DNA from: Beroe forskalii
Lineage: Eukaryota; Ctenophora; Nuda; Beroida; Beroidae
DNA length: 64,000 nt
Direction of reading: 5' to 3'
Assembly (NCBI GenBank): GCA_011033025.1
Contig: WFMF01000237.1
Span: forward strand, 186,001 to 250,000
Shown piece after piece: positions 40,119 to 52,950 of this stretch (positions within the stretch are counted from its first letter, which is position 1; the number at the start of each line of letters is the position of its first letter). The notes beneath the pieces are model-generated. The model was not told the origin of the DNA. It saw only the letters and a list, made by a program, of their open reading frames with translations, and did not search any database. The position numbers were made by a program, and so were the translations under genes.

Positions 40119-43100
40119 ATGGAAATTTCTATTCTGATTGATACAGATGATTTACAAATTGAAAACTACACTCTACCACCAAAAGTAATGAATCAGAAAA
40201 TTTACAGTTGTACAGCTCACAGCAGTGGCTCCGTATAATCATATCGATAGAAACTAAAAGCTTCATGATTTGAGACGATAATAGAAATTTAATTTGCAGG
40301 TTCTAGCTGTCTCTTTATACTCAATAAGAAGCTAGAACAGGCTCTGAGATTCAAAACAAATGAAATACAGAACATAACGCCCGTTATATTATATGGATGT
40401 ATTTCAAATTACCCAGAGACTGAAGCTGAACAGCTAAAGCAATCATTTGAGATACAAGAGGTAACAATTTACAAAAAGTCATCAGGACACAGAACATTTT
40501 GTCATCGCATATATAAAGTCAACCATTCTTGATAATCCCTGATCATGGCCCATCAGTTTCCAATTGATTAGTAGTAACGGTGATTCATTGCCAATATTTT
40601 ACTGCATAATCACTTGATGAGAAGATTTGCCATTAAATGCAAAATTCTTAGCGGTTGTTCTGAATGGCATTAATGCCATGAGATTACCTATGGAATATGA
40701 TAAGAAGTGGATGGTGTCGTGGAGTTTCGGTGGGATGAAGAGGTTTTTAAGCTCCCAATGGGAAGTGGCGATGAGACGCTATATTATGGAGGACAGGCAT
40801 TACCAACGAGATATTGAACAAGGCAAGTGTGTGGAGGTTCCACAGAGGATGGGGTGCCTGCTTGCCCGATTGGACTGGCGTCATCAATGAAGCACCGAGG
40901 GTGGGCCTGGTTTCGATCCTGCGTCTCTGAGTACTGCCAGACGGATGCAACATGGTTGTGGAATTAGTCCAACATAAGCTGCTCGGCGCCCTCCATTCCA
41001 GTAAAATTTTGTGTGACCAGTGGGGCAAACCACGGGAGTCACAAAATGCTGCTTGTTACCCATGGAACAGAGCACCGTTGTTCAATGAATTGATCAATTC
41101 ACAGCTGAATCTAAAATGTTTTCAATTACTAAACCATTGTGTGCTTTTACTTAAGTGAATCGCAAAGCGCCATCCTCAAATAAGATCATCGAAAGGAAAT
41201 GGATCAAATTCTGAACCTGCCGTCTGTCCGAACCTGACTAAAACAGGATCACTCTTCTTCCAATACGATCAACACAATCATCTGAGAGGAATTTATATCA
41301 ATATTATTCATGCAGCTTAACAGAGCAACAGTTAATAACAATCATAATTAAGTAATTATAATTTCAGTATTCAACTGATTTTTAGAACAAAGCAGTTTGA
41401 GCATGACATATATACTACCTTTATGACTTTGTGTCCACATCTACATAGCACAATTTTAGGAAAAGCAAATACCCAGATTGATTTCAAATTCAAATTGATT
41501 CTGTGTTTCATAGACGTTATAGGTATTGACGTTCCGAAAATTGAATTGGGATATAATCAAGATTTGGCAGTATGTTTTACTTTATTCTCTTGAGAAAATT
41601 TGCCATTGCTGATTTCATTGAATCAAGTTTAAGATTTATCACTTCCTGCCTGCACTTTATATTCGGACGCTCATTTCTTATAGTGGGATTTAGGTTGAAA
41701 AGTTTTAGACATAATGATACCCCTCAACACTAGAAGGGACAGTAGGCATGCCAGCTCTAAAAGTCTAAAATCAGATCTCAGGGAATAGCCGCACTATCCT
41801 GAGCAACAGGGGAGCCTCAGCCCTCATCTACCTGAGAATCACAAGTACTATGAATGGGAACGACATTTCATTCAATGACACTTCATCTCATGACACTAGA
41901 TCTGTTTCAGAGGGAGCTCAGGGCCTGAGCTATAGCTCGGGTCAGAGTTACTTTTATACAGGGGTGACCCCTTTACGCTGACCCGGATCTTCCGATACAA
42001 AATTTTCTACAGGGCTGTCGAGCGATAGCTCCCAGTCATTTAAATTTCTAGTCACGTGTTCAAAAGGTGTAATGTTGTTAATAACAAATGATATGATGCG
42101 TAACTACGATCTGCTTCCCTATTTTCATGTTGTTTTCATGACGCGCACCACGTGACAGGGTCACGTGTATCAGAGAGCTATAGTTGGGGTCAGAGTGCTT
42201 TCAGACAGGAATGATGACCCGAACTATAGCCGGGGTAATATAGCCGGGGCATTACCTCCTATAGCCGGTACTTGGCAATGTCATCGAAAAATCCCATCTA
42301 GAATAGGCTTGCTCTGAGCTATAGCTCGAACTATAGCCCCCAAAAATCCCTGTCTAGAACGGGCCCATGCAATATGTCAGCTCTCACGCAAAGGTTAGGT
42401 CTGGGTTAGGCTAGGTTTGAAGTTATGGGTTGAGTAAGTGTTCTGTTGCGGTCAGGGTTATGGTTAGGGTCAGGACAGGAGATGAAGTGTCCTGGATATG
42501 TGGGATGAAATGTCGTTCACCCCTTTACCCCCTTTAACTACTGCATTGACGACGGGTGGCAGTGTGGTAAAAAAGGAATTTAAAAGAGAATTAACGGGGA
42601 ACGGACATTTCATATCTCAGACTTCATCTCAGGACACTATCTCGCAATATATCAGCTCTATGCAAAGGTAAGGGTCTGGGTTAGGTCAGTTAGGTTTGGG
42701 TGGTCAGGTTAGGTTTGGGGTAAGGGTTACGGTTAGGGTTTAGACAGGGAGATGAAGGTCCCGGAGATGAAATGTCTGAGATGAGATGTCGCCCACCCGA
42801 ATTTATGATTTGCAGTTATTATTAGATTTGCAGTAGTGTAAACACTGAATGACAAACAGATTTCCTGATGTAAAAAACTGTCTTAGGTTTGCACTCACAA
42901 CCCTTTTACTACCCTATCGACGAGGTTCTATTGACTGATATGGCATTGAAAAACTTGAAAGGCTCTTTTTACCAGGTTTTATTGTTGTTCCCACACAGAT
43001 CGAGGTAGCGAATTTTTTATTTATTATCTTTACTTTAAATGCTTATAACCTTCGATGATTTATTTAATGAAATTTTTTCATTTCACTTAATTTATTAGAT

Positions 43101-43456
43101 TGCCTATGCGCCCATTTGATTAACCAACAGACCATCAATAGGTTTTGAATACTAATATGGTTGGATGTGCCCTTCTGTAGAGATTTGATAAATGAATTAT
43201 CTAAAAGATAATATTCATAGAAACTTACTAGTCAAAACAAGAACACATAATTCTTCGCTAGGAAGTGGAAGTATATGGAGTTGGTATGGTAGCTCGTTTG
43301 TATTTGAAGCTTCATTTTCCGTTAAAAAGACAGGAATGTCCGTTTGTAGCTATGCTGGCAGGGTATTTTGCTGACTTAGCTGGCTTCCTGCATAGTGTGC
43401 ACTTTGCGGTATACCTATACTTGGCGCTTGAAATGATATTCAAAAAAGTCTGTTAA
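40119..43456 (+). CDS. Unrecognised multi-exon protein gene
   Basis: Exons I can support: 40300-40460 (LNKKLEQALRFKTNEIQ, then ISNYPETEAEQLKQSFEIQE), about 41385-41569 (FEHDIYTTFMTLCPHLHSTI, then FIDVIGIDVPKIELGYNQ), 42887-42975 (PFYYPIDEVLLTDMALKNL) and 43262-43456 (VEVYGVGMVARLYLKLHF, ending FKKVC and a TAA). A first exon may start with the ATG at 40119 (MEISILIDTDDLQIENYTLP). Each has an AG acceptor and, except the last, a GT donor. The last two join in phase. Junctions 40460/41385 and 41569/42887 do not, so at least one or two exons are missing; part of 40650-40840 is a candidate. The product is helical-looking, with no motif I recognise. It ends 212 bases before the end of the left RdRP copy, which runs toward it. 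Confidence 0.4.
41900..42800. repeat. Complex repeat block inside an intron
   Basis: 41920-42370 contains several GAGCTATAGCTC and TATAGCCGG motifs. 42370-42490 and 42600-42790 are two diverged copies of one segment, each with GGTTAGGTTTGGG-like and GGTTAGGGT stretches and a tail reading GAGATGAA and GATGAAATGTC. No coding frame was found. Confidence 0.6.
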
Positions 43457-43667
43457 ATTAGTTGATTCGGCACACCAACCCACATGACATTTCTGAAAAC
43501 GTGAAATGTAATCTTGTGAAACAAATTTACACTGAAGGGTAGCTCATATCATTATTTATAAATATATTTGATATGATTTGATTGTAAAGTGCCGGGAAAA
43601 TTTTTTAAACGTTTTTATATGAAAGTTAACGCAATTAGTAAAGAAAACTGTTCATAGATTATCAAAC

Positions 43668-46600
43668 CTTAGATAGTCGAGTGTAGGGCGACCCAGTGAG
43701 CGCGTATTGTTTAACTATCTCAGTTTCAACTAACTCATACGCCTTCTCAGCTGCAGCCTTGTCTAAACGTTCACTTGTAACTCGAGCTTTCCCAGCGATC
43801 CGCATACCATGGCCTAACGGAACATTTTAAGAAAATTACCAATTCGAATGGAATCAAACTTCCTTTGTAAACATACGAAAATTCAAGGGCGGATAAAAAC
43901 ATCTTTCTTCGACAGCTGGTAGATAAGATTTTGAACAAAGAAGTAGTTACATGACTAACTCTCGTGTGATGGGATCCATTGAATAATGCTTTCCAAATTA
44001 CTCTCCAGATTCTTCCAAGTTTTAGTTTTTTTCAACTCCTCACCAGTTAAACTAGCGCACCTGCAATATTAATTTATTCATCAATAAATTACATAACTAC
44101 ATGGTTGTTAAAATTGACTTGGTTATTAATATTTTATTCAAACTTTCTCACGATCGAAATAACAGCGTACAATGCGACACTACACGTACGATGTGACACT
44201 ACACGTAATCACGTACGATGTGACACTACACGTACGATGTGACACTACACGTAATCAAGTACGATGTGACACACGTAATCACGTACGATGTGACACTACA
44301 CTACACGTACGATGTGACACTACACGTACGATGTGACACTACACGTACGATGTGACACTACACGTACGATGTGACACTACACGTACGATGTGACACTACA
44401 CGTACGATGTGACACTACACGTACGATGTGACACTACACGTACGATGTGACACTACACGTACGATGTGACACTACACGTACGATGTGACACTACACGTAC
44501 GATGTGACACTACACGTACGATGTGACACTACACGTACGATGTGACACTACACGTACGATGTGACACTACACGTACGATGTGACACTACACTTAATCACG
44601 TACGATGTGATGCTGAAGATGAGGTCTCTGTGTCTTGCTGCTTTGCTGTTCCGCATTGTGTTAAGGTGCATCTCACACCACGTCATGTCTGCCCAGGTTA
44701 GGTTGTCCAGGGTTAGTTTGTTGTCAGTCCCCACGCTTAGGTGCAACGTAACTGCTACCTTATCTTCGCTTTGGAAGGTGTACCTGATAAAGGCGAGGGT
44801 GGAGATTCTGGAGGCACTGTTCACTCATATATGCTAAAATTCTGGTGTCACTTTTCACATATTTGCAACTATTCCACTGTCACTTTTGACTTATAATGCT
44901 AAAATTTATCGGTAACAAATTTTTTATCTAGATAAACCGATAATTATTTCGGTTTTATCTAGATAAAATTTTTATCTAGATAAAATCTATCAGTTTTTAA
45001 AAACTTTTTTGCCACTGTCAATCTGGTTACTTTCGCTAAATATACGTCAGTCTGATATCATGGTGATTGTTGATACACCCGACTGGCGTTAGTGAAGAGT
45101 GAGACTGTTGTTATTGATAACACTATGTCCAAAAATTGTCGATGATACGTAATAGTGGTACTTCCGATTGGTATCAGAGTTCATTCAGGTTGATATCATT
45201 GATTTGTCAGTGTTAGACTGATGCAATTTATCCGTCAGAACGGTATTAGGAATACTATACAGCAGAATAGGTCAGAGATGCGCACGAAAGGTATCAATCA
45301 TGCATCAGATTGGTGTCAGTGATACGGCAGACTGGTGTCAGTGATAAGTCACACTGCCAGACTGGTGTCATTGATACGGCAGACTAGTGTCAGTGATAAG
45401 TCAGACTGGTGTCAGTGATACGGCAGACTGGTGTCAGTGATACGGCAGACTGGTGTCCGTGATACGGCAGACTGGTGTCATTGATAAGTCACACTGCCAG
45501 ACTGGTGTCATTGATACGGCAGACTGGTGTCAGTGATAAGTCAGACTGGTGTCGGTGATACGGCAGACAGGTGTCAGTGATACGGCAGACTGGTGTCAGT
45601 GATACGCCGATACGGCAGACTGGTGTCAGTGATACGGCAGACTGGTGTCCGTGATACGGCAGACTGGTGTCAGTGATAAGTCACACTGCCAGACTGGTGT
45701 CATTGATACGGCAGACTGGTGTCAGTGATGAGTCAGACTGGTGTCGGTGATACGGCAGACCGGTGTCAGTGATACGGCAGACTGGTGACAGTGATACGGC
45801 AGACTGGTGACAGTGATACGGCAGACTGGTGACAGTGATACAGAAGACTGGTGTCAGTGATACGGCAGACTTGTGTCAGTTATACTGCAGACTGGTGTCA
45901 GCAGTCAGTGATAAGTCAGACTGGTGACAGTGATACGACAGACTGCTGTCAGTGATAAGTCACACTGCGAGACTAGTGTCATTGATACGGCAGACTGGTG
46001 TCAGTGATAAGTCAGACTGGTGTCAGTGATACGGCAGACTGGTGTCAGTGATAAGGCAGACTGGTGTCAGTGATACGGCAGACTGGTGTCAGTGATAAGT
46101 CAGACTGGTGTCAGTGATACGGCAGACTGGTGTCAGTGATAAGGCAGACTGGTGTCAGTGATACGGCAGACTAGTGTCAGTGATAAGTCAGGCTGATGTC
46201 AGTGATACGGCACACTGGTGTCAGTGATACGGCAGACTGATGTCAGTGATACGGCAGACTGGTTTCAGTGATACGGCAGACTGGTGTCAGTGAAACGGCA
46301 GACCGGTGTCAGTGATACGGCAGACTGGTGTCAGTGATACTGCAGACTGGTTTTAGTCATCTATAGCAGATTGTTAGTGTCTGTAATACGTCTGGCCAAT
46401 GTTAAATATCTGATGTGTGTCTGTGACACGACAGAATAGTGTCACTGGTGCCAGATTTGTGTCGGTATCAGTTATCCATTAAACAAGTGTCAGTGATTCA
46501 TCAGGATAGTTTCAACTATACATCAAATATGTGTCTGTGGTATGTCAGACTGGTGTTGGTGATTGGTAAGAAAGGTACCAATGACATGCTTGACTGGTGG

Positions 46601-49600
46601 CAGTGATCCTTCGGACTGGTGAAATTTAAACCAGTCCAATTTTACAAGCACTTTTCAACGCCAGCTATTTTGCTATTTTATCTAGATAAAAATAATTTTA
46701 TCTAGATAAACCGATAATTTATTTTGACGAATTATCGGAGATAATTATCGGTTTCGATTATCGGACTCCTCACTCGGGAGAACTCTGCCTTCTTCACAAA
46801 CCCCAGCTTCTTCAGCGTATCTAACAACATCTCCTGGTCTGTGCTGGCTGTCTGTAGTGTGTCTACGTACACACACTTGTTACCGATCATATCGAAACTG
46901 TTCCGGAAGTCTCCGAAGCGACCGAACTCGCACGAAGCCGAGAGAACGCCGTGCGCGTACACGTTGTGTTTTTCTCTGATAACCTAGCGTCACAGTGGTG
47001 ATGAGATAACCTAGCGTCATCACAGTGGTGATCTTATTTTAAATATTTGGAAAATATAAAAGTTGAAGCTTGACATGATCTGGAACAGTATGAACACCAA
47101 TTATATATAGCTATCAAATATCAAATTATGTCGTAGCTAAATTAGTAGTGTTCGGGTGAACTGTTCGAAAAGTTCCATGTTTAATAATAACCTTTATGCG
47201 ATCCATGAGAAAGAGACCAGCAGAGTTCGCTAGATTTGACCAATTGGAGAGATCTAAGATTTGGAAGTTCTGAAGGATCTTGTAGCCATCTTTAGTCTTG
47301 TACGCGCACGGAACTTGCTTATCTTTGTTATCAACTATATCTCCGAGGTAAATACGATGACTGCCTTCTACTTGTATATCATTAGCTGAAAACCGTTGAA
47401 CTCAGTTTGTTAATTTGGCAATTTTAAAGTTTTAAGTTGAATCAAAACTTTCACTTTAAAAAATACGCAAAATTATAACACTTACAAAGTTGTAAGAAAC
47501 AATCTGAATAAGTAGCCATTGTAAGTTGTAACTAACATAATCGGCTGGCACGTTGAAATGTCTCGCTTTTAAGAGGACGTTGCATGGACTCAGTGACATC
47601 TTGGAGAACTTCTGGAGTATTACCCCACACTTCAATTACAATAATCTGAGAAGGAAAGACGCCTTACAAGATGAAATAATATGGGACAATAGTTCTAAAG
47701 ATCGAAATTTTTGGGGTTCGACTGTATGGGGATTTTTTCAAAAATCCCCATATTTCGTACCTTTTAGATATGTCTCGTAAGGTAGTGGTCATTTAGTGAC
47801 TTATTTAAAACGATGATCATGTGACAATGCCAGTCAAAGTGCGTCCTAAAACGCACGGTATTACCTGGGAGCGTTGCATGTTGGTTCGGCGCATGTTGAC
47901 TTCCACATTGGAGTGTTTGTGAAGGTGCTGCGCGCACAGCTCCGTATCGTAACACACGGGATACACAAAACCAGGCTTGTACTTCGCTATCTTGTTACGT
48001 TTACCTAACCACAAACAGTATATGATGAGCGATCAGATAGCGAATGGGATGTGTTATCAGATGATTATTGCACTCAAATTCGAGATACGGGAGCATAATG
48101 ATCAGGGTTTCTTAAACTATTAAAAGAGATGACACATGGACCAATGGACCATCAGTCTCAAAACTTTGAGACCAACAAGGCAACGAAATGAAATTAGGAT
48201 ACCTCTCCGTCTAGCGAGGTCAGATCCATCTTGTTCCTTGCTGAAGAGGAAGTAGCATGTTTCGTGGTACTCCCTCATCGCATAGCTCACAAACTTCGTC
48301 CTGTGAGGGAAAACCACGTAATTAAAATTGTATGGGGTGACAAGCATGATGCAACCACACACAGAGGTTTTAGATCCTTAGGATTTTAGGGTTGTCTTTC
48401 GGTTGTTTTCGTTATCAATTAAATATAAACATTGCCTACCTTATACTCCTCCCTACCCCATATTTTCCTCTAAAATTACCTCAATAAGGATCCTACACTA
48501 CCTTATACCCCATATTTGCTCTAAGATTGACTACTCCTTCCATATCCCCTTAGATATTCCGTGAAAACTTCCCCCAATAAGGATCCTACACTACCACACA
48601 CCGCTCTGCACTGAGGATGGCACACAGCGACATGTTCATCTCCTTGAGGGAGGGCGGTATCCAAGGGAAGGGAGTGAGGTCCTGGACCGCTTTCCCGTAG
48701 ATCACACTTTTGAGGAAGAGGAAGTAGAGTTCGGCGGAGGAGGACTGGAGAGTGGTTACCAAGGGGACGGGGGGAGCCTCACACAGGGGATCCAGGAGGG
48801 ATTGGAGGGATGAGGGAGGGGATGCCTTAGTAGGAGAGGAGGAGGGGTAGTCAATGTTGATGGGTTCTATTTCCTTCTCCTGGAGACAGAAGAATTGTTC
48901 ACAATCGACATTTATAATGAACAAATCACTTTTTTTGAATTGCTCACCATGTGAGATTATCAATGAACAGAGGGACTACATAGAAAAATTTTAAGAGCTG
49001 TAAACCCCTCCCATTTCAATATCTAACCCTTCTTTTAACTTTTTATCAGATATCTGATAGAAGATGATAAGATATTTGATGAAAATCTCAGCAAAGACAA
49101 AAGAGCTGCATACTCGGCTCTAAAAGAACAATACAAGTTCGCGTACCATAAGCAGGATCATGATAAAAAGCAAGATGTAGTCTGTGTTGAGCACGTGCAT
49201 TTCCGCGTCCAGTGAGTTGGAATCCACCCACTTTACTATCACGCCGGCCGGTACTTGGAGTTCCGGGTTATGTTCCAGGTAACGGCGTATCGTGAATAAC
49301 TGAAATAAACCAGTGGTAGTGGGGGGACTGGTCATGTTTGTTATGAAAAGATGGAAAAAACAGTACTCATTAGAGCTTTAGAGTGGCATACATTAGAGTG
49401 GTATACATTAAAGCATTAAGGTCACTGCTTTTCTAAATGCGACCTCTACTGTATTTCCCAGTCATGATAAATAACGATGAATTATCAATAACGGTCAGAT
49501 AGGCTTTTGAAAGAATAAAAACGACAAAAGGGACAAATACCTTCCTAAGACATTCCTTTCCTCTGAGAATGTAGACACTCGGAGAATGTCTGAGAGCTAG

Positions 49601-52600
49601 GTAAACCTCCTTCGTGCCAAGCAGGTGGAGATAGCTCTTATCCCAATCTGGGGAGTGGAGATTCATCTCAAATGAATTGTAATGATCAGCTATATCTCAT
49701 GTTTTAATGACAGTCAAAATTCAGTACATTGTAACACGACAAATTGTCGGCTTGACAATGCTGTCAACTTGCAAAGATCACGGGGATAGGAAATTGAAGA
49801 GAAGATTCATGAATATCACTTAATTGAACTGATTTCTAACAAAATCCACAATATGATGAATATGACATAGCTTCATCCGGAACACCCCAAGATACTAAGA
49901 AAAGATGTGATGATTTTGGCTTTTTGGGTCTGCGAGGGCGGGCAGGAGGTTGCCTGATATTGACAGGTTCATGAGGGGAGTTCAATAAAAGGGGAAGGGA
50001 ACTGGGGACCAAGGATTCTGGAAGGGGAGTTGAATGAGGGGGTAATCAAATTAAGCTGATGCTTTGATGGATGATTACCAGGGTGTGTCTCGAACATATC
50101 CTGCTGTAGTTTAGCAAGAGGTGCTGTAGCAGATGAGTTGCAGAAGTAGGTAATGACGTTCTGATTGAAGGGAAGCCCATACGCCTCACCTTCTGGGATA
50201 ATGTGTTAATGGGGGAGAGCAGTCATCGTGAATCTGAATTCGAAATGATTTGATACGGTACGATCATAAATCATTGATAGATTGATCTTAAAAAGTTAAA
50301 AACTGAGGGATCAGGGCTATAGACTGAATTCTGAAGTGATGAAAGAAATTTGAAGTCTAGATAAGGGCGAAAATGGCGATAGAAATCGGAGGAAGTAACA
50401 TGACATACTAATCTCAATGAGATTAAACTCCGCCACAAAGGTTGCCAATCTTTCTTTAGTTTCAATGTAGGCTTGCGGTGGGTTAGCTTTCTGAAAATAA
50501 GAAATAAAATCACAAGAAAAGTTCAGGTACTTTAGTTGATAGGAGGGCCCACTCTTGGCCAAACAATGAACCGGTTATCATTTTCCACAGTGCCACTTTA
50601 GACAGTGTTAATTATGAAGTACTTGATAAAGGTTATCAGAATTTGTTTTTTCTGATTTGACATCCATATAATAGAATTCCAAATTCCCAAGTCACAGATA
50701 ACGCACCGTTTGCGGGATCTGGTCGGTGAACCACTTGGACATGTTCATGATCAGCTGATCAGTGCAGGACTTCCTGTCTTTTATCAGACCCTGAGCCTTC
50801 CTCTCCTTAGCAATCTCACAAAACACCTGTAGGGGGGGTTACTTGCATCAGAAACGATGTTAAAAGACTATCAATCGAGATTCGAGGTAAAGTGCGTAAG
50901 CGGATCCTAAGATCCTACCGCACGGGTCGCAGTCCAATGTGATTAGCTCTACTCGACTTCTCCTCGTGTTATGATTAATTCATGAATTAATCATAACACA
51001 AGGAGAAGCCGAGTAGAGCTAATCTTAGGTAACAAGTTATGGTCAAATTGGTAACCAGATTGCTTCATGAACTCATGAAGGACAATACTTCAAAGTCACA
51101 AACCTCGCTAACGCACCAAGGGAAGGACAGCAGCTTGACTTTACCCTCGTCAGGCACGTATTTGTACGCTGCCAGGTACCACGCAGAGGCTTTCTTATAG
51201 CACTCCAACTTGCAGGGCTCCTTCCACTCTCCTTTCTGGGTACCGAACTCATCGAAAAACAGTCTCTGATATCTGCGAAATGACGTCATTATAAGAGCTC
51301 AAAGTGGTGAGTTGATGACGCCATTGTCAGAGCTCAAAGTGGTGAGTTGATGACGCCATTGTCAGAGCTCAAAGTGGTGAGTTGATGCCGTTGAACAGAT
51401 TAGTGAACTATTGAGCCATCTCAAAAACAAACTCTGATATGGTCATTGGTCAGTGATAGAGCACATGAGATCAAGAATACCCCTCATGATTGACTGGTTT
51501 CTAAGTATCAAAATAAGGCCGATTCTGGAGTAATCTGGCATTATGTCATGACATTGACCGTTACATGTCTAGATCACACAGATATTTGTGTTATTTACTT
51601 GGCTTGTAAGCTCCGGTAGAATCTGACACACTCCTCAGTTATGTCGTAATTCTTCTTTCTGTCCTTGTCAATGCTCTGCTTCACCTGCCAATGCCCGGGG
51701 GAATCAAAGTATGATTCGCAGCAGGGAGAGGCTGTTTTTACAGACACGTGTATCGCAAAAAATACAACATCTAAATCCATGTTAAGAACCTTCTTGGGTG
51801 GCTGTTTTCAGGTGAAAAATAGTTTTAATTAAAATTTATATTCTTAATAATGAATTTAATGTGTTACTGGTCTTGTCACTTTGCTTGTCTCGTCTCAGAA
51901 AGCCAAGAACTCAAGAAGAAAATCAGAGAACAGAGAAAGTTATTGAAATACTGAAGTAGAAGTTACCGTATTGAGGCACCCGCACGCGATGTCTCCCTCC
52001 TGCTCCAGGCCGTACTGCGACATAAGGGCCGTGAGGGCCTTGTTGTACTCACGACACAGGGTCTGGGCCTCCTTGATATACGCCTGCCACCCCTCCTCGA
52101 TCAACAGGTTGTCAGGTTTCAAGTTAGCCGGGTCACACAGCGTCTCCTGTTCCTCCCCTAATACCTTAGGTGTTGTGTGGTTTCAAGGTAGTACGTGATA
52201 AATTTGGAGGGATTTATTATATTATTATGGGAATTGGGAGGACATTCCTGGAAAAAGTCAGCGTTTCAAAGTAGTTAAAAGGGCAACATATGGGCAGCTG
52301 CTGCTGCATTCAGCAAAAAATGGCTGTTGCCCCAAATTACACAAACTACAAATTCTAACACACTTTCGGACGACTAAAAGGGTGTGATCTAATAATTGCA
52401 GCTTAGTACTTGGCTTGCTATTGTCATCACACTGGTTTGGCAGCTCATTAGTTTGGCAGCAGATTGGTTTGGCGTTTTGCCAGCACATTGATCGCACCAC
52501 AACTTCGATTGCGAGCCCCATTTTTTCCACTCACGTGGTCCAAAGATCGGCAGATCTTGAAACACTCGCCCACCACACTAGTGGATCTGTAGCAGGGTTT

Positions 52601-52950
52601 GTCTGGTTTCTCCATCCAGTCCGGATACTCATATACCCTGAGATCCTTGGAGAAGTTTTCTGGTACACCTGAAAACAAGGTTAAACCGGTTGTACAAAAG
52701 GGTGAACATTGGTACAGAGATGTGGTTGAGAGGGACAGTAATAGCTTAATTAAGAACGACTCTGAATTGAGAACTCAAAACCAACAGTTAGATTCCAATC
52801 AAATGCTATTTAAACCGTACCTGTTTTGGGGTAGTCCACTGCGATGCTGTGTTGCTCCGCGAGTCTGATAGCCTTATCACAATCAACTGATTCCATGTCA
52901 CAGTGTACGGTGTGAGCGTTACTGATCTTACCTGCCGTACATAAGGTACG
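43668..52950 (-). CDS. RNA-dependent RNA polymerase gene, left copy, truncated at both ends
   Basis: Exons: 52821-52950 (e1), 52535-52668, 51967-52152, 51599-51684, 51104-51272, 50707-50826, 50409-50490, 50079-50192, 49541-49647, 49147-49299, 48602-48879, 48203-48300, 47865-48004, 47537-47645, 47192-47385, 46769-46983, 44604-44783, 43960-44060 and 43668-43813 (e19). Phases agree throughout. The start of the chain carries marks of the cellular RdRP family (QDE-1/EGO-1/plant RDR): AEQHSIAVDYPKTG, YEYPDWMEKPDKPCY, ALTALMSQYGLEQEGDIACG, RLFFDEFG, KASAWYLAAYKY and LLSFPWCVSE. Such enzymes copy RNA into dsRNA in silencing. The DxDGD catalytic motif should lie just upstream of e1, but there the sequence is minisatellite followed by the right arm. 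The last exon of the right copy is also absent. e16 (46769-46983) has lost its GT donor to an insertion. Probably a non-functional fragment as an enzyme. Domains after e6 were not recognised. Confidence 0.75.
44160..44600. repeat. 19-base satellite grown from a splice donor
   Basis: More than 20 copies of ACGTACGATGTGACACTAC. On the minus strand each unit reads CACATCGTACGTGTAGTGT. This contains the exon-end and donor sequence CATC|GTACGT of e17 (donor at 44603/44604), which abuts the array. The right arm has only a few degenerate copies at about 58881-58980. Confidence 0.9.
44906..46768. mobile_element. Inserted element with inverted ends and internal satellite, absent from the right arm
   Basis: Both ends carry inverted copies of an AT-rich module (ACCGATAATTAT with TTTATCTAGATAAA): 44906-44995 and about 46675-46765. 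Between them is a 22-base satellite (CGGCAGACTGGTGTCAGTGA) at about 45268-46360. The equivalent place in the right arm (after 58461) has ordinary intron. The insertion begins directly after the last exon base of e16 and replaces its donor. No protein frame was found, so it is non-autonomous. No clear target duplication was found. Confidence 0.65.
45268..46360. repeat. 22-base satellite array
   Basis: Some 45 copies of GACTGGTGTCAGTGATACGG-type units, with AAGTCA variants at regular intervals that suggest a higher-order period. It lies wholly inside the insertion at 44906-46768. Confidence 0.9.
51280..51393. repeat. ~40-base tandem repeat with CRE-like site, left arm
   Basis: Three copies of a unit with AGAGCTCAAAGTGGTGAGTT and TGACGTCA or TGACGCCA. 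The matching repeat in the right arm is at about 53915-54022. Related single copies occur elsewhere in the window (5888, 8558, 17713). Confidence 0.8.

Larger units (their letters stand above)
43615..51705. repeat. Left arm of a large inverted duplication
   Basis: Read on the minus strand, this arm matches 53600-59560 on the plus strand in exon order, exon sequence and most introns. It is longer because of a satellite (44160-44600) and an insertion (44906-46768) absent from the other arm. Similarity stops at about 43615 and at about 51705 (GATTCCCC(C)GGGCATTGG). Confidence 0.95.

Noticed and set aside
40860-40920. tRNA or SINE with a B-box-like GGTTTCGATCC
   Set aside because: No matching A box or cloverleaf at the right distance; the word differs from the consensus.
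44580-44837. Plus-strand frame, mirrored at 58672-58875
   Set aside because: Antisense of RdRP exon e17.
44160-46360. CRISPR array
   Set aside because: Units are contiguous and without unique spacers, in a eukaryotic intron; these are satellites.
47553-47780. Plus-strand frame of 75 codons, mirrored at 57489-57704 on minus
   Set aside because: Antisense of RdRP exon e14; conserved only because the arms are copies.
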